Part shown: positions 1-8,232 of the stretch, piece by piece | Numbering within the stretch: position 1 is the first letter of the stretch | Layout: each line of letters opens with the position of its first letter | Assembly: GCF_003054225.1 (NCBI RefSeq) | Contig: NZ_QBKQ01000002.1 | Coordinates: forward strand, 1-64,000 | From: Christiangramia gaetbulicola | GTDB taxonomy: Bacteria > Bacteroidota > Bacteroidia > Flavobacteriales > Flavobacteriaceae | DNA length: 64,000 nucleotides | Direction: 5' to 3' | Translations under genes and position numbers: made by a program | Notes under the pieces: generated by a model | What the model was told of the DNA's origin: nothing | Databases searched by the model: none | Seen by the model: the letters and a program-made list of their open reading frames with translations, nothing else

Positions 1-79
<79 letters not shown>

Positions 80-81
80 TG

Positions 82-114
82 AAAACCCCTTCAGTTCGCT
101 GAAGGGGTTTTTTT
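82..114 (+). terminator. rRNA operon terminator
   Basis: A strong hairpin with arms ACCCCTTCAG and CTGAAGGGGT around a TTCG tetraloop is followed by a run of seven T. It lies directly behind the 5S rRNA and is a textbook intrinsic terminator for the rRNA operon. Confidence 0.92.
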
Positions 115-165
115 ATGCGCATAAGTGAACGGAAAATAGGAGTCCTTTCTCAATAAAATGAAATT

Positions 166-723
166 TTATTCAGGTAAATGCCAATTGGGATTATCAATTT
201 TCGCAAAAATATCTACACTGATATATTTCCCATCCTTAACCTCACAGTCAACCATTCTTCCTTCTAGTTCAAAACATAGCTTTTTCAAAAGCCTGGCAGA
301 ATTATGATTTCCAGCTTCAACATAAGCCTCTATTCGATGAAGCCCTTTATGATCGAAAAGAAAAGGTATAATGGTATTGGCAGCTTCCGCAATAATGCCC
401 TTGCCCCAATATTCCGGTAATAACCAGAAACCTATTTCAGCCTTATGGTATTCGGGATGATAATCATTGATCCCAATTGCACCACAAAATTCATTTGACT
501 CTTTCAACCTGATAGCCCACCAAAGACCTGAATTTGAATTTTTAAGATTAGTGTACCAGTCCATTTGTTCCTGAGTTTCTTCAAAACTGGAATATTGTAC
601 ACCGTAGTATCTAATTACTTCTGGATGGGATAGACCTCTGAAAATATTTTCCTGGTCGCCGGTTTGGATCTCATTTAGAATTAAGCGATCTGTTTCAAAG
701 TGGGGGAATTTTCTTTCTTTCAA
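166..723 (-). CDS. GNAT-family N-acetyltransferase (RimJ/RimL-like)
   Basis: A 185-residue single-domain acetyltransferase, probably cytosolic, that would move an acetyl group from acetyl-CoA to an amine. It opens with the TDRLILNEI strand typical of the RimJ/RimL branch. The acetyl-CoA loop is PEYWGKGIIAEAA (about 103-115), and a C-terminal N.SARLLKKLCFELEG helix-strand (about 141-154) completes the fold. The length is normal for the family. The substrate cannot be told from sequence; this branch covers ribosomal-protein N-terminal acetylation as well as small-molecule targets. It stands alone between the rRNA operon and the DUF779 operon. A short AT-rich inverted repeat (152-170) overlaps the stop codon. 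Confidence 0.88.
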   Translation of the reverse strand: MKERKFPHFETDRLILNEIQTGDQENIFRGLSHPEVIRYYGVQYSSFEETQEQMDWYTNLKNSNSGLWWAIRLKESNEFCGAIGINDYHPEYHKAEIGFWLLPEYWGKGIIAEAANTIIPFLFDHKGLHRIEAYVEAGNHNSARLLKKLCFELEGRMVDCEVKDGKYISVDIFAKIDNPNWHLPE

Positions 724-810
724 ATTTCAACCGATAATTTAAAGCTGTTACGAGCTATATGTAAATGGGTATAAATTTAAGTTATTGCTCTAAAGATTAC
801 CAATCTGCAT

Positions 811-845
811 AAAAAAAAGCTGCCCAGATTCCTGAACAGCTTTTC
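811..845 (-). terminator. terminator of the DUF779-ALDH operon
   Basis: Read on the minus strand, AAAAGCTG and CAGCTTTT arms enclose an inner TCAGGAATCTGG hairpin and are followed by eight U. It sits 20 bases beyond the DUF779 stop codon. Confidence 0.8.
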
Positions 846-864
846 CAACCTAACCTAAAATCCA

Positions 865-1248
865 TCAGTCAATGAATTCTTCACCATGTTTTATGGGCTG
901 CAGATCTTCTAACTCTTCTGGTTTGAACATTCTTGATTTGATCACGAATCTTAACCCGAGTGGTATTTCCAGTGAGAAACTGGAGCCACGACCTTTGGTA
1001 ATATCTACCATAAGGTGTGTATGCTTCCAGTATTCAAACTGATCCTTACTCATAAAGAATTCACAACCGTGAACTGTTCCAAGCCAGACATCATTTTCAT
1101 TGAGCAATAGATCACCTTTTTCAAGACACATAGGGGATGAGCCATCACAGCAACCGCCGCTTTGATGAAACATCAGTTCCCCATGACGCTCTCTAAGCTG
1201 ATCTATTATTTCTGCAGCTTCTTTTGTTATTTCTACTCTTTTAGTCAT
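865..1248 (-). CDS. DUF779 family protein
   Basis: A 127-residue protein of the DUF779 family, counted from MTKRVEITKEAAEII. An in-frame ATG at 1284 would add 12 residues but would run into the aldehyde dehydrogenase gene, so the inner ATG (7 bases after the dehydrogenase stop) is preferred. A HQSGGCCDGSSPMC segment gives three close cysteines. DUF779 genes are often found directly beside acetaldehyde-type dehydrogenases. Their molecular role is not established, so a part in dehydrogenase maturation or aldehyde handling is inference from that linkage. It is the distal gene of a two-gene operon that ends at the hairpin at 811-845. Confidence 0.88.
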   Translation of the reverse strand: MTKRVEITKEAAEIIDQLRERHGELMFHQSGGCCDGSSPMCLEKGDLLLNENDVWLGTVHGCEFFMSKDQFEYWKHTHLMVDITKGRGSSFSLEIPLGLRFVIKSRMFKPEELEDLQPIKHGEEFID

Positions 1249-1255
1249 AGATCTA

Positions 1256-2779
1256 TTAAAAGAATCCCATTGGTTTCTTATCATAAGAAACCAGCATGTT
1301 TTTAGTTTGACGGTAATGACTCAACATCATTTTGTGGTTTTCGCGACCAATACCAGATTTTTTATATCCACCAAATGGCGCATGTGCAGGATAATTATGG
1401 TAATTATTTACCCAAACTCTACCTGCTTTAATCGCCCTGGCGATCTGGTATGCCTGGTGCGTGTCTCGGGTCCATACTCCGGCGCCAAGACCATATAAGG
1501 TATCGTTTGCGATTTCTATTGCTTCAGCTTCATCCTTAAAGGTGGTTACACAAACTACCGGTCCAAAGATCTCTTCCTGGAATACCCTCATTTTATTGTT
1601 TCCTTTCAGGATCGTTGGCTTGATATAATATCCACCTTCCAGTCCTTCATTGTAGGCCTTTTCGCCACCGGTAAGTACTTCACAACCTTCTTCTTTACCA
1701 ATATTTATGTAATTAAGGATCTTTTCATATTGATCATTAGAAGCCTGTGCACCCATCATCGTATCTGGATCTAAAGGGTGTCCCAGTTTAATTGCTTCGG
1801 TTCTTTTAATAACGCGTTCAATGAACTTGTCATAAATGCTTTCCTGGATCAATAATCGGGAAGGGCAGGTACAAACTTCACCCTGATTCAGCGCGAACAT
1901 CACCGCTCCTTCAATACACTTATCGAAGTATTCATCATCTGCCTCCATAATGCTTTCGAAAAATACGTTCGGTGATTTTCCACCTAGTTCCAGGGTTACC
2001 GGAGTGATATTCTTGGATGCATATTGCATGATCAACTGGCCGGTAGTGGTTTCTCCCGTAAAAGCTATCTTGTTGATACGCGGGCTGGAAGCTAAAGGTT
2101 TACCTGCTTCAGCACCAAAACCATTCACAATGTTCAGTACTCCTGCGGGAAGAATATCTTCTATCATCTCCATAAGTATCATAATTCCAACTGGAGTCTG
2201 TTCTGCAGGTTTGAGAACAACACAATTACCAGCTGCAAGAGCGGGTGCTAATTTCCAGGTAGCCATCAGGATCGGGAAATTCCAAGGTATGATTTGTCCT
2301 ACCACACCAAGCGGTTCGGTGACATTGATGCAAACCGTATTAGAGTCAAGCTCGGCAACAGAACCTTCTTCGGCCCTTATTACCCCGGCGAAATATCTAA
2401 AATGATCTACCGCTAATGGAAGGTCTGCAGCAAGTGTTTCTCTAACCGCTTTACCGTTATCCCAGGTTTCAGCTCTTGCCAGTTCCTCGAGATTCTTCTC
2501 CATAACATCTGCGATCTTTAGCAGAAGATTACTTCTATATGCTGCAGAAGAGTTATTCCATTCTGGAGCCGCTTTCCATGCGGCATCGATCGCCTTATTT
2601 ATATCATCTTCAGTAGACCGGGCAACTTTAGTAAAGGAGTTTCCGTCTACAGGGGAAATATTATCGAAATATTCACCCTTAACGGGAGCGGTCCATTTTC
2701 CACCGATAAAGTTGTCATACTTGTCCTTAAATTTAGGTTTTTCGATTTTCTGTTTTTCTGTTGTTTGAACGTTGCTCAT
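1256..2779 (-). CDS. Aldehyde dehydrogenase (NAD(P)-dependent, acetaldehyde type)
   Basis: A 507-residue class 3-like ALDH that oxidises an aldehyde to its acid. The catalytic set is complete: oxyanion Asn167 in IPWNFP, general base Glu264 in [11 protein letters not shown], and nucleophile Cys303 in [12 protein letters not shown]. The second cysteine two residues later is typical of the AldB/ExaC acetaldehyde dehydrogenase group. The cofactor loop FTGETTTG (240-247) is intact and the length is usual. The partner DUF779 gene follows after 7 bases, and a divergent AraC-family regulator starts 209 bases upstream. This arrangement suggests aldehyde- or alcohol-inducible expression. The substrate preference (acetaldehyde or longer) is inferred from subgroup features and context. 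Confidence 0.94.
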   Translation of the reverse strand: MSNVQTTEKQKIEKPKFKDKYDNFIGGKWTAPVKGEYFDNISPVDGNSFTKVARSTEDDINKAIDAAWKAAPEWNNSSAAYRSNLLLKIADVMEKNLEELARAETWDNGKAVRETLAADLPLAVDHFRYFAGVIRAEEGSVAELDSNTVCINVTEPLGVVGQIIPWNFPILMATWKLAPALAAGNCVVLKPAEQTPVGIMILMEMIEDILPAGVLNIVNGFGAEAGKPLASSPRINKIAFTGETTTGQLIMQYASKNITPVTLELGGKSPNVFFESIMEADDEYFDKCIEGAVMFALNQGEVCTCPSRLLIQESIYDKFIERVIKRTEAIKLGHPLDPDTMMGAQASNDQYEKILNYINIGKEEGCEVLTGGEKAYNEGLEGGYYIKPTILKGNNKMRVFQEEIFGPVVCVTTFKDEAEAIEIANDTLYGLGAGVWTRDTHQAYQIARAIKAGRVWVNNYHNYPAHAPFGGYKKSGIGRENHKMMLSHYRQTKNMLVSYDKKPMGFF

Positions 2780-2988
2780 AATAATTTAAATTTTAATTCA
2801 TTTAATAAGTGAAGTCATCCGGTGGTTAATCCGGAAGTCCCTTAAAGTTAATAGTTAATCTTCAGAAACATCTGACGTATTCTCTCAATACCATGAACAA
2901 ATCATTTATTTATTGATATATCGTTAAAAAATAGGCTCTTAAATTGTATATTTATGAATATCCTTCCCGTTATAATTTTATATAGAAA
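2780..2988. promoter_or_regulatory. Divergent control region, ALDH operon / AraC regulator
   Basis: This 209-base AT-rich spacer separates two divergent genes. It holds a direct repeat of ATCCGG (2818-2823 and 2830-2835, inside ATCCGGTGGTTAATCCGG) and a second direct repeat GTTAATAGTTAAT (about 2847-2859). Direct half-sites are the usual form of AraC-family operators, so these are candidate binding sites. On the + strand, TATATTTA (about 2947-2954) is a one-mismatch copy of the phylum's -7 box for the regulator gene. No site has been shown to bind. Confidence 0.4.
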
Positions 2989-3912
2989 ATGATAAAAGAT
3001 ATGGATCTGTCAAGCGATTTCTATGAGAACCGGAAACTCGAGAACCTGGTGGAAAACCAGACCTCTTATACTCTCAATAACGCCGCCTTGCATATATTTG
3101 AAACACATGAGCAGGCCGAGAGAGTTTTACTTCAGTTCGATAAACCAGTTCTCGCTAGTATGATAAGAGGGAAAAAGATCATGCATTTACGCGATCTGCA
3201 ATCTTTTAATTTTCTTCCCGGTGAATCCCTGATCCTTCCTTCAAATGAAATGATGTGTATAGATTTTCCCGAAGCACATATGAATAATCCAACCCGCTGT
3301 CTCGCCATGGCAATTTCTGAAGATAAAATTTCCAAGGTTCTGGAGCATATGAACGAATATATGCCTAAGGCAGATGAAGCAGAATGGAGCTTAATGGATT
3401 ATAATTTTCATTTTACAAATGATATCGGGATCTATCAGATCTTACAGCGTTTAATTTTTTTGTTTACCGAAGATCATCCTTCCAAAGACCTGTTTGTAGA
3501 TAATATGCTGGAGGAACTCATCATAAGAATACTACAAACCAATTCACGAAAAATATATACTAATGAAAGTTTTAAATTGAGTTCGAATAATCGCCTGGCC
3601 TTTATCGTGGAATATATAAGGAGTAACCTGCAAAATCCTTTATCTGTAAAAAGCCTGAGCAAGAAAGCCTGTATGAGCGAGTCTAACTTTTACCGCGTCT
3701 TTAAAAATGAACTTGGTATTTCCCCGACCGACTTTATTAACAATGAGCGTATAAAACTTGCGGTTAGCTTGTTACAGAATCCAGATAAAAGCATAAAGGA
3801 GATCTACCAGGAATGTGGATTTGAAAGCCGATCATATTTTAATCGGGTATTCAAAAGGCGAAAAAAGATCGCTCCGGGTGATTACCAATCCAGACTTAAC
3901 GTTAGGGTATAA
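2989..3912 (+). CDS. AraC-family transcriptional regulator
   Basis: A 307-residue regulator with an N-terminal cupin-like sensing half (about 20-180) and a C-terminal double helix-turn-helix (about 205-300). The second half shows the family pattern NPLSVKSLSKKACMSESNFYRVFK, then GISPTDFINNERI, then the signature end IYQECGFESRSYFNRVFKR. The start ATG follows an AT-rich leader without a Shine-Dalgarno sequence, as usual here. Its position divergent from the ALDH-DUF779 operon makes that operon the likely target. The inducer is unknown; an aldehyde or its precursor alcohol is a reasonable inference. Confidence 0.92.
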   Translation: MIKDMDLSSDFYENRKLENLVENQTSYTLNNAALHIFETHEQAERVLLQFDKPVLASMIRGKKIMHLRDLQSFNFLPGESLILPSNEMMCIDFPEAHMNNPTRCLAMAISEDKISKVLEHMNEYMPKADEAEWSLMDYNFHFTNDIGIYQILQRLIFLFTEDHPSKDLFVDNMLEELIIRILQTNSRKIYTNESFKLSSNNRLAFIVEYIRSNLQNPLSVKSLSKKACMSESNFYRVFKNELGISPTDFINNERIKLAVSLLQNPDKSIKEIYQECGFESRSYFNRVFKRRKKIAPGDYQSRLNVRV

Positions 3913-3943
3913 AAAAAGCATATTCATTTGAATATGCTTTCCA
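3913..3943 (-). terminator. terminator between convergent genes
   Basis: A 12-bp perfect stem (AAAGCATATTCA / TGAATATGCTTT) lies between convergent genes. The uninterrupted U-run follows the stem on the minus strand, so it serves mainly the lipoprotein gene at 3959-4492 and may also stop the AraC transcript. Confidence 0.75.
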
Positions 3944-3958
3944 GAAAGTTATTCTAAT

Positions 3959-4492
3959 CTACCTGGTTAAGACGTATTTACCATCCATACTAATCGTGAA
4001 TTCCATCCCATTCTGGTTTGTTGTGCTTTCCTGATCGATAATCAGAACCATCCGGTTTTCAGAAACCTCGCTAATTTTCATACGACCTTCCTGTGGTCCC
4101 TGTACGCCTTCTCCCTGAACCTGGCCTATGGTTTCCGAAGTAATGATATAATCACCTTCTATTTTCCAAGTTCCTGAACTGGAAGCATTGGAGACAGGCA
4201 CCATTTCTGTAAAACCTTCAGCAGTAAACCTTACATCATAACTTCCGCTAAAATTGAAAGTGTTATCAGCGTTAAATCTAAGCACAGCCTCAATGTTTTC
4301 TCCAACACCTTCATAAGAAGTGTTTAGTTCCATACCTTCAAAATTACCTGAGGTCTGGCCGGAGTAATCAAAAGATTCTATGTTCCATTCCCCGGTTACC
4401 ATGGCGGTATTTATCTCTGGAGAATCATCTGATGAACATGCGGTAAAAAGAATTAGAAAAAATCCAAGAATAGAAAATCTGATCGTTTTCAT
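3959..4492 (-). CDS. Lipocalin-like lipoprotein
   Basis: A 177-residue lipoprotein. The signal peptide ends in the lipobox FTAC with Cys19, followed by SSDDS, the acidic-serine stretch typical of surface-exposed lipoproteins in this phylum. The mature part starts with VTGEWNIESFDYSG and continues as alternating short strands with LRFNADNTFNFSGSYDV and GTWKIEGDYIITSE. That order (GxW opening, strand pairs, W..EGD) is the lipocalin-like beta-barrel pattern common in flavobacterial lipoproteins. The ligand is unknown. It is a single gene with its own terminator. Confidence 0.75.
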   Translation of the reverse strand: MKTIRFSILGFFLILFTACSSDDSPEINTAMVTGEWNIESFDYSGQTSGNFEGMELNTSYEGVGENIEAVLRFNADNTFNFSGSYDVRFTAEGFTEMVPVSNASSSGTWKIEGDYIITSETIGQVQGEGVQGPQEGRMKISEVSENRMVLIIDQESTTNQNGMEFTISMDGKYVLTR

Positions 4493-4602
4493 TTTTTAAA
4501 GTTTAGGTTGATTAATAATTAAAAATGAAAAGATGTGGTAGGGAAAGGCGGAAGCCGCTATCTTTCAGGTTATCAAAATAGTAAAAAATATAAAAACCGA
4601 AA

Positions 4603-5031
4603 TCAATTCTTGATAAAATCGCTGAAATCCATAAAAAACTCCTCCAAAAGTAACATTTTGGTAGAGAGAAATTTTTTTACTTCTGGCCAGTCTTTTTTGT
4701 TATGGATGCTCACATTTTCTATCTGTACATACACTCTCGAGATCAACTTGCCTTCAGGTAATTCATAATTTTCTTCCAGAACAGCTTCAGGCAGGTAATC
4801 TGTTTTTAGCACTTTCTGGAGAGACTGAATTTTTTCAAAATAATAGGCTCGTATCATTTCGTCTTCATCTGCAATGTCTAAAGAGACTTGCGCAACTTTT
4901 CTGTGGAAGGTGAACTTCAGCTGGATCTCCTTCATTTTGGTATTATACAATAACCATTTATGAGGAAACTCCTTTCCGAAGCTCGTCCAGAATTCCTGCC
5001 TTATTTTCTTTGATTCCTCCCTGCTGAACAT
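4603..5031 (-). CDS. DUF4268 domain-containing protein
   Basis: A 142-residue cytosolic protein matching the small stand-alone DUF4268 proteins of Flavobacteriia: FWTSFGKEF near the start, a KEIQLKFTFHR strand and a C-terminal WPEVKKFLSTKMLLLEEFFMDF helix. DUF4268 also occurs fused to nuclease-like domains elsewhere, but no catalytic motif is evident here and the function is unknown. It follows the ZIP transporter gene with no spacer, so the two are almost certainly cotranscribed. Confidence 0.8.
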   Translation of the reverse strand: MFSREESKKIRQEFWTSFGKEFPHKWLLYNTKMKEIQLKFTFHRKVAQVSLDIADEDEMIRAYYFEKIQSLQKVLKTDYLPEAVLEENYELPEGKLISRVYVQIENVSIHNKKDWPEVKKFLSTKMLLLEEFFMDFSDFIKN

Positions 5032-5715
5032 TTAGATAAAATATGCTAGTAAAATTCCTAAAATGATAACCCCCAATTTAGAGGCATTAAAAGAGTGATT
5101 TTTGGAAGATTCAAATAATATGGTAGTGGAAACATGTAGAAAAATTCCAATTACAACGGCGTTTATATAATCTGAATATTGCGAAATCGCGGGAACACTA
5201 TTTTTAAGCCAGCTTCCTAACGGAGTCATGAGTGCAAAAAAAGCAAGGAAAAGAAATACCTTGGTCTTGCTGAGTTTACTTTGAACGAGGAACACTGAAA
5301 GTATCGCTGCCACCGGTATTTTATGCACTACCACACCATGTAAGAGATGATTATCATTATCTAAAGGAAATCCTTCAAGCAATGAATGTAGACTTAAACT
5401 TATAAGCAGGAGGATAGGGAATGCGGCAGAATTTCCATGAAAATGAAGGTGGCCGTGTTCAACTCCTTTTGAAAGGAATTCCAGGACTATTTGTAACAAT
5501 AATCCCAGCATAATAAATACGCCGATACCCGAATCTGGTTCACGGTAGACATCTGGTAATAATTCCAGCACCGTAACCGCCAGGAGGTAAGCGCCACTAA
5601 AGGCTAATAAAAGTTTAAAGCCCGAGGAACTGCCCGGTTTCAGAAAGATGGAGATCACATAACCTATGATAACGGCAAGTACAGGTAGAAAATAAATATA
5701 TAGATCTGTTAGCAA
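5032..5715 (-). CDS. ZIP-family divalent metal transporter
   Basis: A 227-residue inner-membrane protein with about seven to eight hydrophobic segments. The ZIP signature is visible: SLHSLLEGFPL (helix IV, metal-site His and Glu) and HGVVVHKIPVAA (helix V, second metal-site His). A histidine cluster GVEHGHLHFHGN lies in the loop before helix IV, as usual for zinc or iron ZIP carriers. The likely role is uptake of zinc or another divalent metal. It is the first gene of a pair with the DUF4268 gene and is divergent from the THUMP methyltransferase gene. Confidence 0.88.
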   Translation of the reverse strand: MLTDLYIYFLPVLAVIIGYVISIFLKPGSSSGFKLLLAFSGAYLLAVTVLELLPDVYREPDSGIGVFIMLGLLLQIVLEFLSKGVEHGHLHFHGNSAAFPILLLISLSLHSLLEGFPLDNDNHLLHGVVVHKIPVAAILSVFLVQSKLSKTKVFLFLAFFALMTPLGSWLKNSVPAISQYSDYINAVVIGIFLHVSTTILFESSKNHSFNASKLGVIILGILLAYFI

Positions 5716-5801
5716 ATCAATTAGGGTTGGTTGTTGCCGGAAGGTGCAGAACTATATCCTGAACAATCCTGTAATAATTATACTTTCGGACAAAATTAAC
5801 T

Positions 5802-5809
5802 TATTTTTG
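5802..5809 (+). promoter_or_regulatory. -7 promoter box for the THUMP methyltransferase gene
   Basis: TATTTTTG is an exact match to the Bacteroidota consensus TAnnTTTG. It lies 21 bases before the ATG at 5830, predicting a leader of about 15 bases. No convincing -33 TTTG was found at the usual spacing. Confidence 0.55.
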
Positions 5810-5829
5810 TCGTTCTATAAAGAAGGAAT

Positions 5830-6993
5830 ATGGCTAATAACTTTAGAATGATCGCAAAGACCTTATATGGCTTTGAATCGATCCTCGCAAAAGAATTACT
5901 GGACTTAGGTGCAATGGAGATCAAGGAGGGGAACCGCATGGTGAGCTTCGTTGGTGATAAAGGCTTTATGTATAAAGCGAACCTTTGTTTGAGAACAGCC
6001 ATCAAGATCCTGAAGCCTTATGAAAGTTTCAAGGCAAATTCTGAACAGGAATTATACGATAATATCAAAAGGTTACCCTGGGAGAAATTCCTGGATGTTA
6101 AAGGCAGCCTGGCGATCGATTCTGCGGTTCATTCAGATATATTTACCCATTCTCAATACGTTGCCCTAAAGACCAAGGATGCCATTGTAGACAGGTTCAG
6201 GGAGAAGTTTGGAGAAAGACCAGATGTGGATCTTGATTTTCCAGATCTGCGCATCAATATTCATATTGAGAATAATTTCTGTAATGTTTCTATCGATAGC
6301 TCGGGAGATTCACTGCATAAAAGAGGTTATCGTACTGCAACCAATATCGCACCAATAAATGAAGTCCTGGCAGCAGGAATGTTAATTATGTCTGGATGGG
6401 ATGGTCAGTGTGATTTTCTGGACCCGATGTGTGGTAGTGGAACTATCCCGATCGAAGCTGCGATGATCGCCTGTAATATTCCGCCTAACCTAAATAGAAA
6501 GGAGTTCGCTTTTGAAAAATGGAGTGATTGGGATGAAGATCTTTATGAGAAGATCGAAGAATCTGCCCTGAAGAAAGTAAGGGATTTTCACTTTAAGATC
6601 AAAGGTTATGATAAGGCTCCTTCAGCAGTTATGAAAGCCAAGGATAATGTGAAAAATGCCAACCTTTCAGACTTTATAGAAATTCAGCAGAAAAGTTTCT
6701 TCGAAAGTGAAAAGGAAAATGAAGGCTATTTACATATGCTTTTCAATCCACCTTACGGGGAACGCCTTGAAATAGATATTGAAGAATTCTACGGAAAGAT
6801 AGGGGATACGCTTAAGCAGAATTATCCCGGTACTCATGCCTGGTTCATCGCTACCAATTTTGACGCTATAAAAAGTGTTGGTCTTAGAGCATCGCGTAAG
6901 ATCAAGTTATATAACGGGCCGCTGGAAGGAAGACTGCTTAAATATGTACTTTACGAAGGTTCTAAAAAGAAGAGCAAGCAGGAAAATAACTAG
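5830..6993 (+). CDS. THUMP-domain class I SAM-dependent RNA methyltransferase (RlmL N-terminal-type)
   Basis: A 387-residue RNA methyltransferase. An N-terminal ferredoxin-like plus THUMP RNA-binding region (about 1-160) precedes a Rossmann methyltransferase domain. The SAM-binding loop DPMCGSGTIPIEAA starts at residue 198, and the catalytic motif NPPY (306-309) is the form used by N2-guanine and adenine methyltransferases. The layout matches the N-terminal half of RlmL and its stand-alone relatives, which make m2G in 23S rRNA. The exact target base is inference. It is monocistronic and convergent with the DUF6048 gene, with a 4-base overlap of the ends. Confidence 0.9.
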   Translation: MANNFRMIAKTLYGFESILAKELLDLGAMEIKEGNRMVSFVGDKGFMYKANLCLRTAIKILKPYESFKANSEQELYDNIKRLPWEKFLDVKGSLAIDSAVHSDIFTHSQYVALKTKDAIVDRFREKFGERPDVDLDFPDLRINIHIENNFCNVSIDSSGDSLHKRGYRTATNIAPINEVLAAGMLIMSGWDGQCDFLDPMCGSGTIPIEAAMIACNIPPNLNRKEFAFEKWSDWDEDLYEKIEESALKKVRDFHFKIKGYDKAPSAVMKAKDNVKNANLSDFIEIQQKSFFESEKENEGYLHMLFNPPYGERLEIDIEEFYGKIGDTLKQNYPGTHAWFIATNFDAIKSVGLRASRKIKLYNGPLEGRLLKYVLYEGSKKKSKQENN

Positions 6994-7694
6994 TTCCTTG
7001 CTTTTTTGTAGAAAGGGATAAGGTAGGAAATGGAATATCCAAATCCTGCTCCAAACTCGCTACTATCGTAGGTTCTTCCAAATCCCGGAATGGTAAGGTT
7101 ATCGAAATTCGCCGGAGTTTTTTGACCGATCCTTCTTTTTAGCTGAACATTCGCTGAAAGAAAAAGGTTATTCAGTACTTCTACTTTAACTCCTACCATG
7201 ACTTCAGCCCAACTGGCAGTGAGACCAGTGTTTTCCACATTGTCTTCACGAAAATCTGGTCCAAAATAATCTGAAGAAGTATAGATCCTGTAATTCTCAA
7301 GAGTTTGAGAAAAGGTCGCGAAGCCGTAACGAAGTCCTACGAAGATCGCGTTCTGCATATCCAGCCAGTTCTCGTAGGCATTATAATCACCACCCACTTT
7401 TATATAGCTTCCGGTTGAAAAAGTCTCAATATTGTCTCCTTCGAAAGTTCTTTCTTCAGTTCCCAGTTCTGCGGCGATATAGTAATTTTTATAGACCCGG
7501 TAATCTCCAACTATTTCTAGACCACTGTAAGTGTCATCCAACACAGATCGCAATGGCTTGCTAAGATCTATCCCGGCCCTGATCCCATATTTCTCTCTAT
7601 ACTGCACAGTATCCTTAGCTTTTGCAGATTGCTGCGCAGAAGCTGAAATTCCGATGAAAAGGATTATTATCAGGCTAGAAAAATATCGATACAT
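6990..7694 (-). CDS. DUF6048 family outer-membrane protein
   Basis: Counted from MYRYFSSLIIILFIGISASAQ, this is a 234-residue secreted protein with a signal peptide cut after SAQ. An ATG seven codons upstream (7715) would put charged residues before the signal and deepen the overlap with the gene before it, so the inner ATG is preferred. The mature part alternates aromatic strands (GIRAGIDLSKPLR, YYIAAELGTEER, GAGFGYSISYLIPF) and ends in a hydrophobic/aromatic strand, consistent with an outer-membrane beta-barrel. The function is unknown. It is translationally coupled to the DUF6452 lipoprotein gene upstream, a conserved pair in Flavobacteriia. Confidence 0.82.
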   Translation of the reverse strand: MYRYFSSLIIILFIGISASAQQSAKAKDTVQYREKYGIRAGIDLSKPLRSVLDDTYSGLEIVGDYRVYKNYYIAAELGTEERTFEGDNIETFSTGSYIKVGGDYNAYENWLDMQNAIFVGLRYGFATFSQTLENYRIYTSSDYFGPDFREDNVENTGLTASWAEVMVGVKVEVLNNLFLSANVQLKRRIGQKTPANFDNLTIPGFGRTYDSSEFGAGFGYSISYLIPFYKKARN

Positions 7695-8226
7695 GGGCTT
7701 GATTTTCGTCTTCAATATCTGTTTGCTCTATTTCTATTTCCTGGATCCACCCGCTTTCTTCTCCAGAGTTACGCAGAGAGGTTTTAAGACCTACATAATT
7801 TACTTTATAGGCGCAGGCACGGTTGATATATTCTTCACTACGGGCATAGGTAAAACTTAAAGTGTCCCTAATTCCGCTATTGCTGGCGGTGGTATCATTT
7901 GCAGCGGTATTCAGGGTGAATACATAACTGGTTTGATCTGCATTGGTTTTAAGAGGTATCGCGATACTATCACCACTAAATCTGAAATAACGAACTGGCG
8001 AATTGCCTCCGGTATTAATTACAAAATTTGTACTATCGCTATCTATAGCTCTTATGCTCAGGTTTTGAGGGGACTGAAGATCATTAGGTTCTTCATTTTC
8101 GTAAAACCGAATAATGAGAAGGGGAGTGGTATCTGTGGTCGCTGGGCAAATATCATCTCTCTGGCAGGCAATTCCTGAAAATAACAATGCTATAAAAAGA
8201 AGCTTATAAAAGTTGTTTTTCATCAA
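7675..8226 (-). CDS. DUF6452 family lipoprotein
   Basis: A 183-residue lipoprotein with lipobox SGIAC (Cys21) after a MKNN..KLLFIALLF signal. Opening cysteines RDDIC and a late CAYKVNY motif are characteristic of DUF6452. The C-terminus (IEQTDIEDENQAHVSIFF) overlaps the start of the DUF6048 gene by 20 bases. The pair probably acts together at the outer membrane; the function is unknown. Only six bases separate it from the rlmD gene upstream, so all three may form one transcript. Confidence 0.82.
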   Translation of the reverse strand: MMKNNFYKLLFIALLFSGIACQRDDICPATTDTTPLLIIRFYENEEPNDLQSPQNLSIRAIDSDSTNFVINTGGNSPVRYFRFSGDSIAIPLKTNADQTSYVFTLNTAANDTTASNSGIRDTLSFTYARSEEYINRACAYKVNYVGLKTSLRNSGEESGWIQEIEIEQTDIEDENQAHVSIFF

Positions 8227-8232
8227 TTTTAA

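Noticed and set aside
1950-2405. A 151-codon open frame on the + strand inside the aldehyde dehydrogenase gene
   Set aside because: It lies wholly antisense to a clear ALDH with complete catalytic motifs; its translation has no recognisable domain and is a shadow frame.
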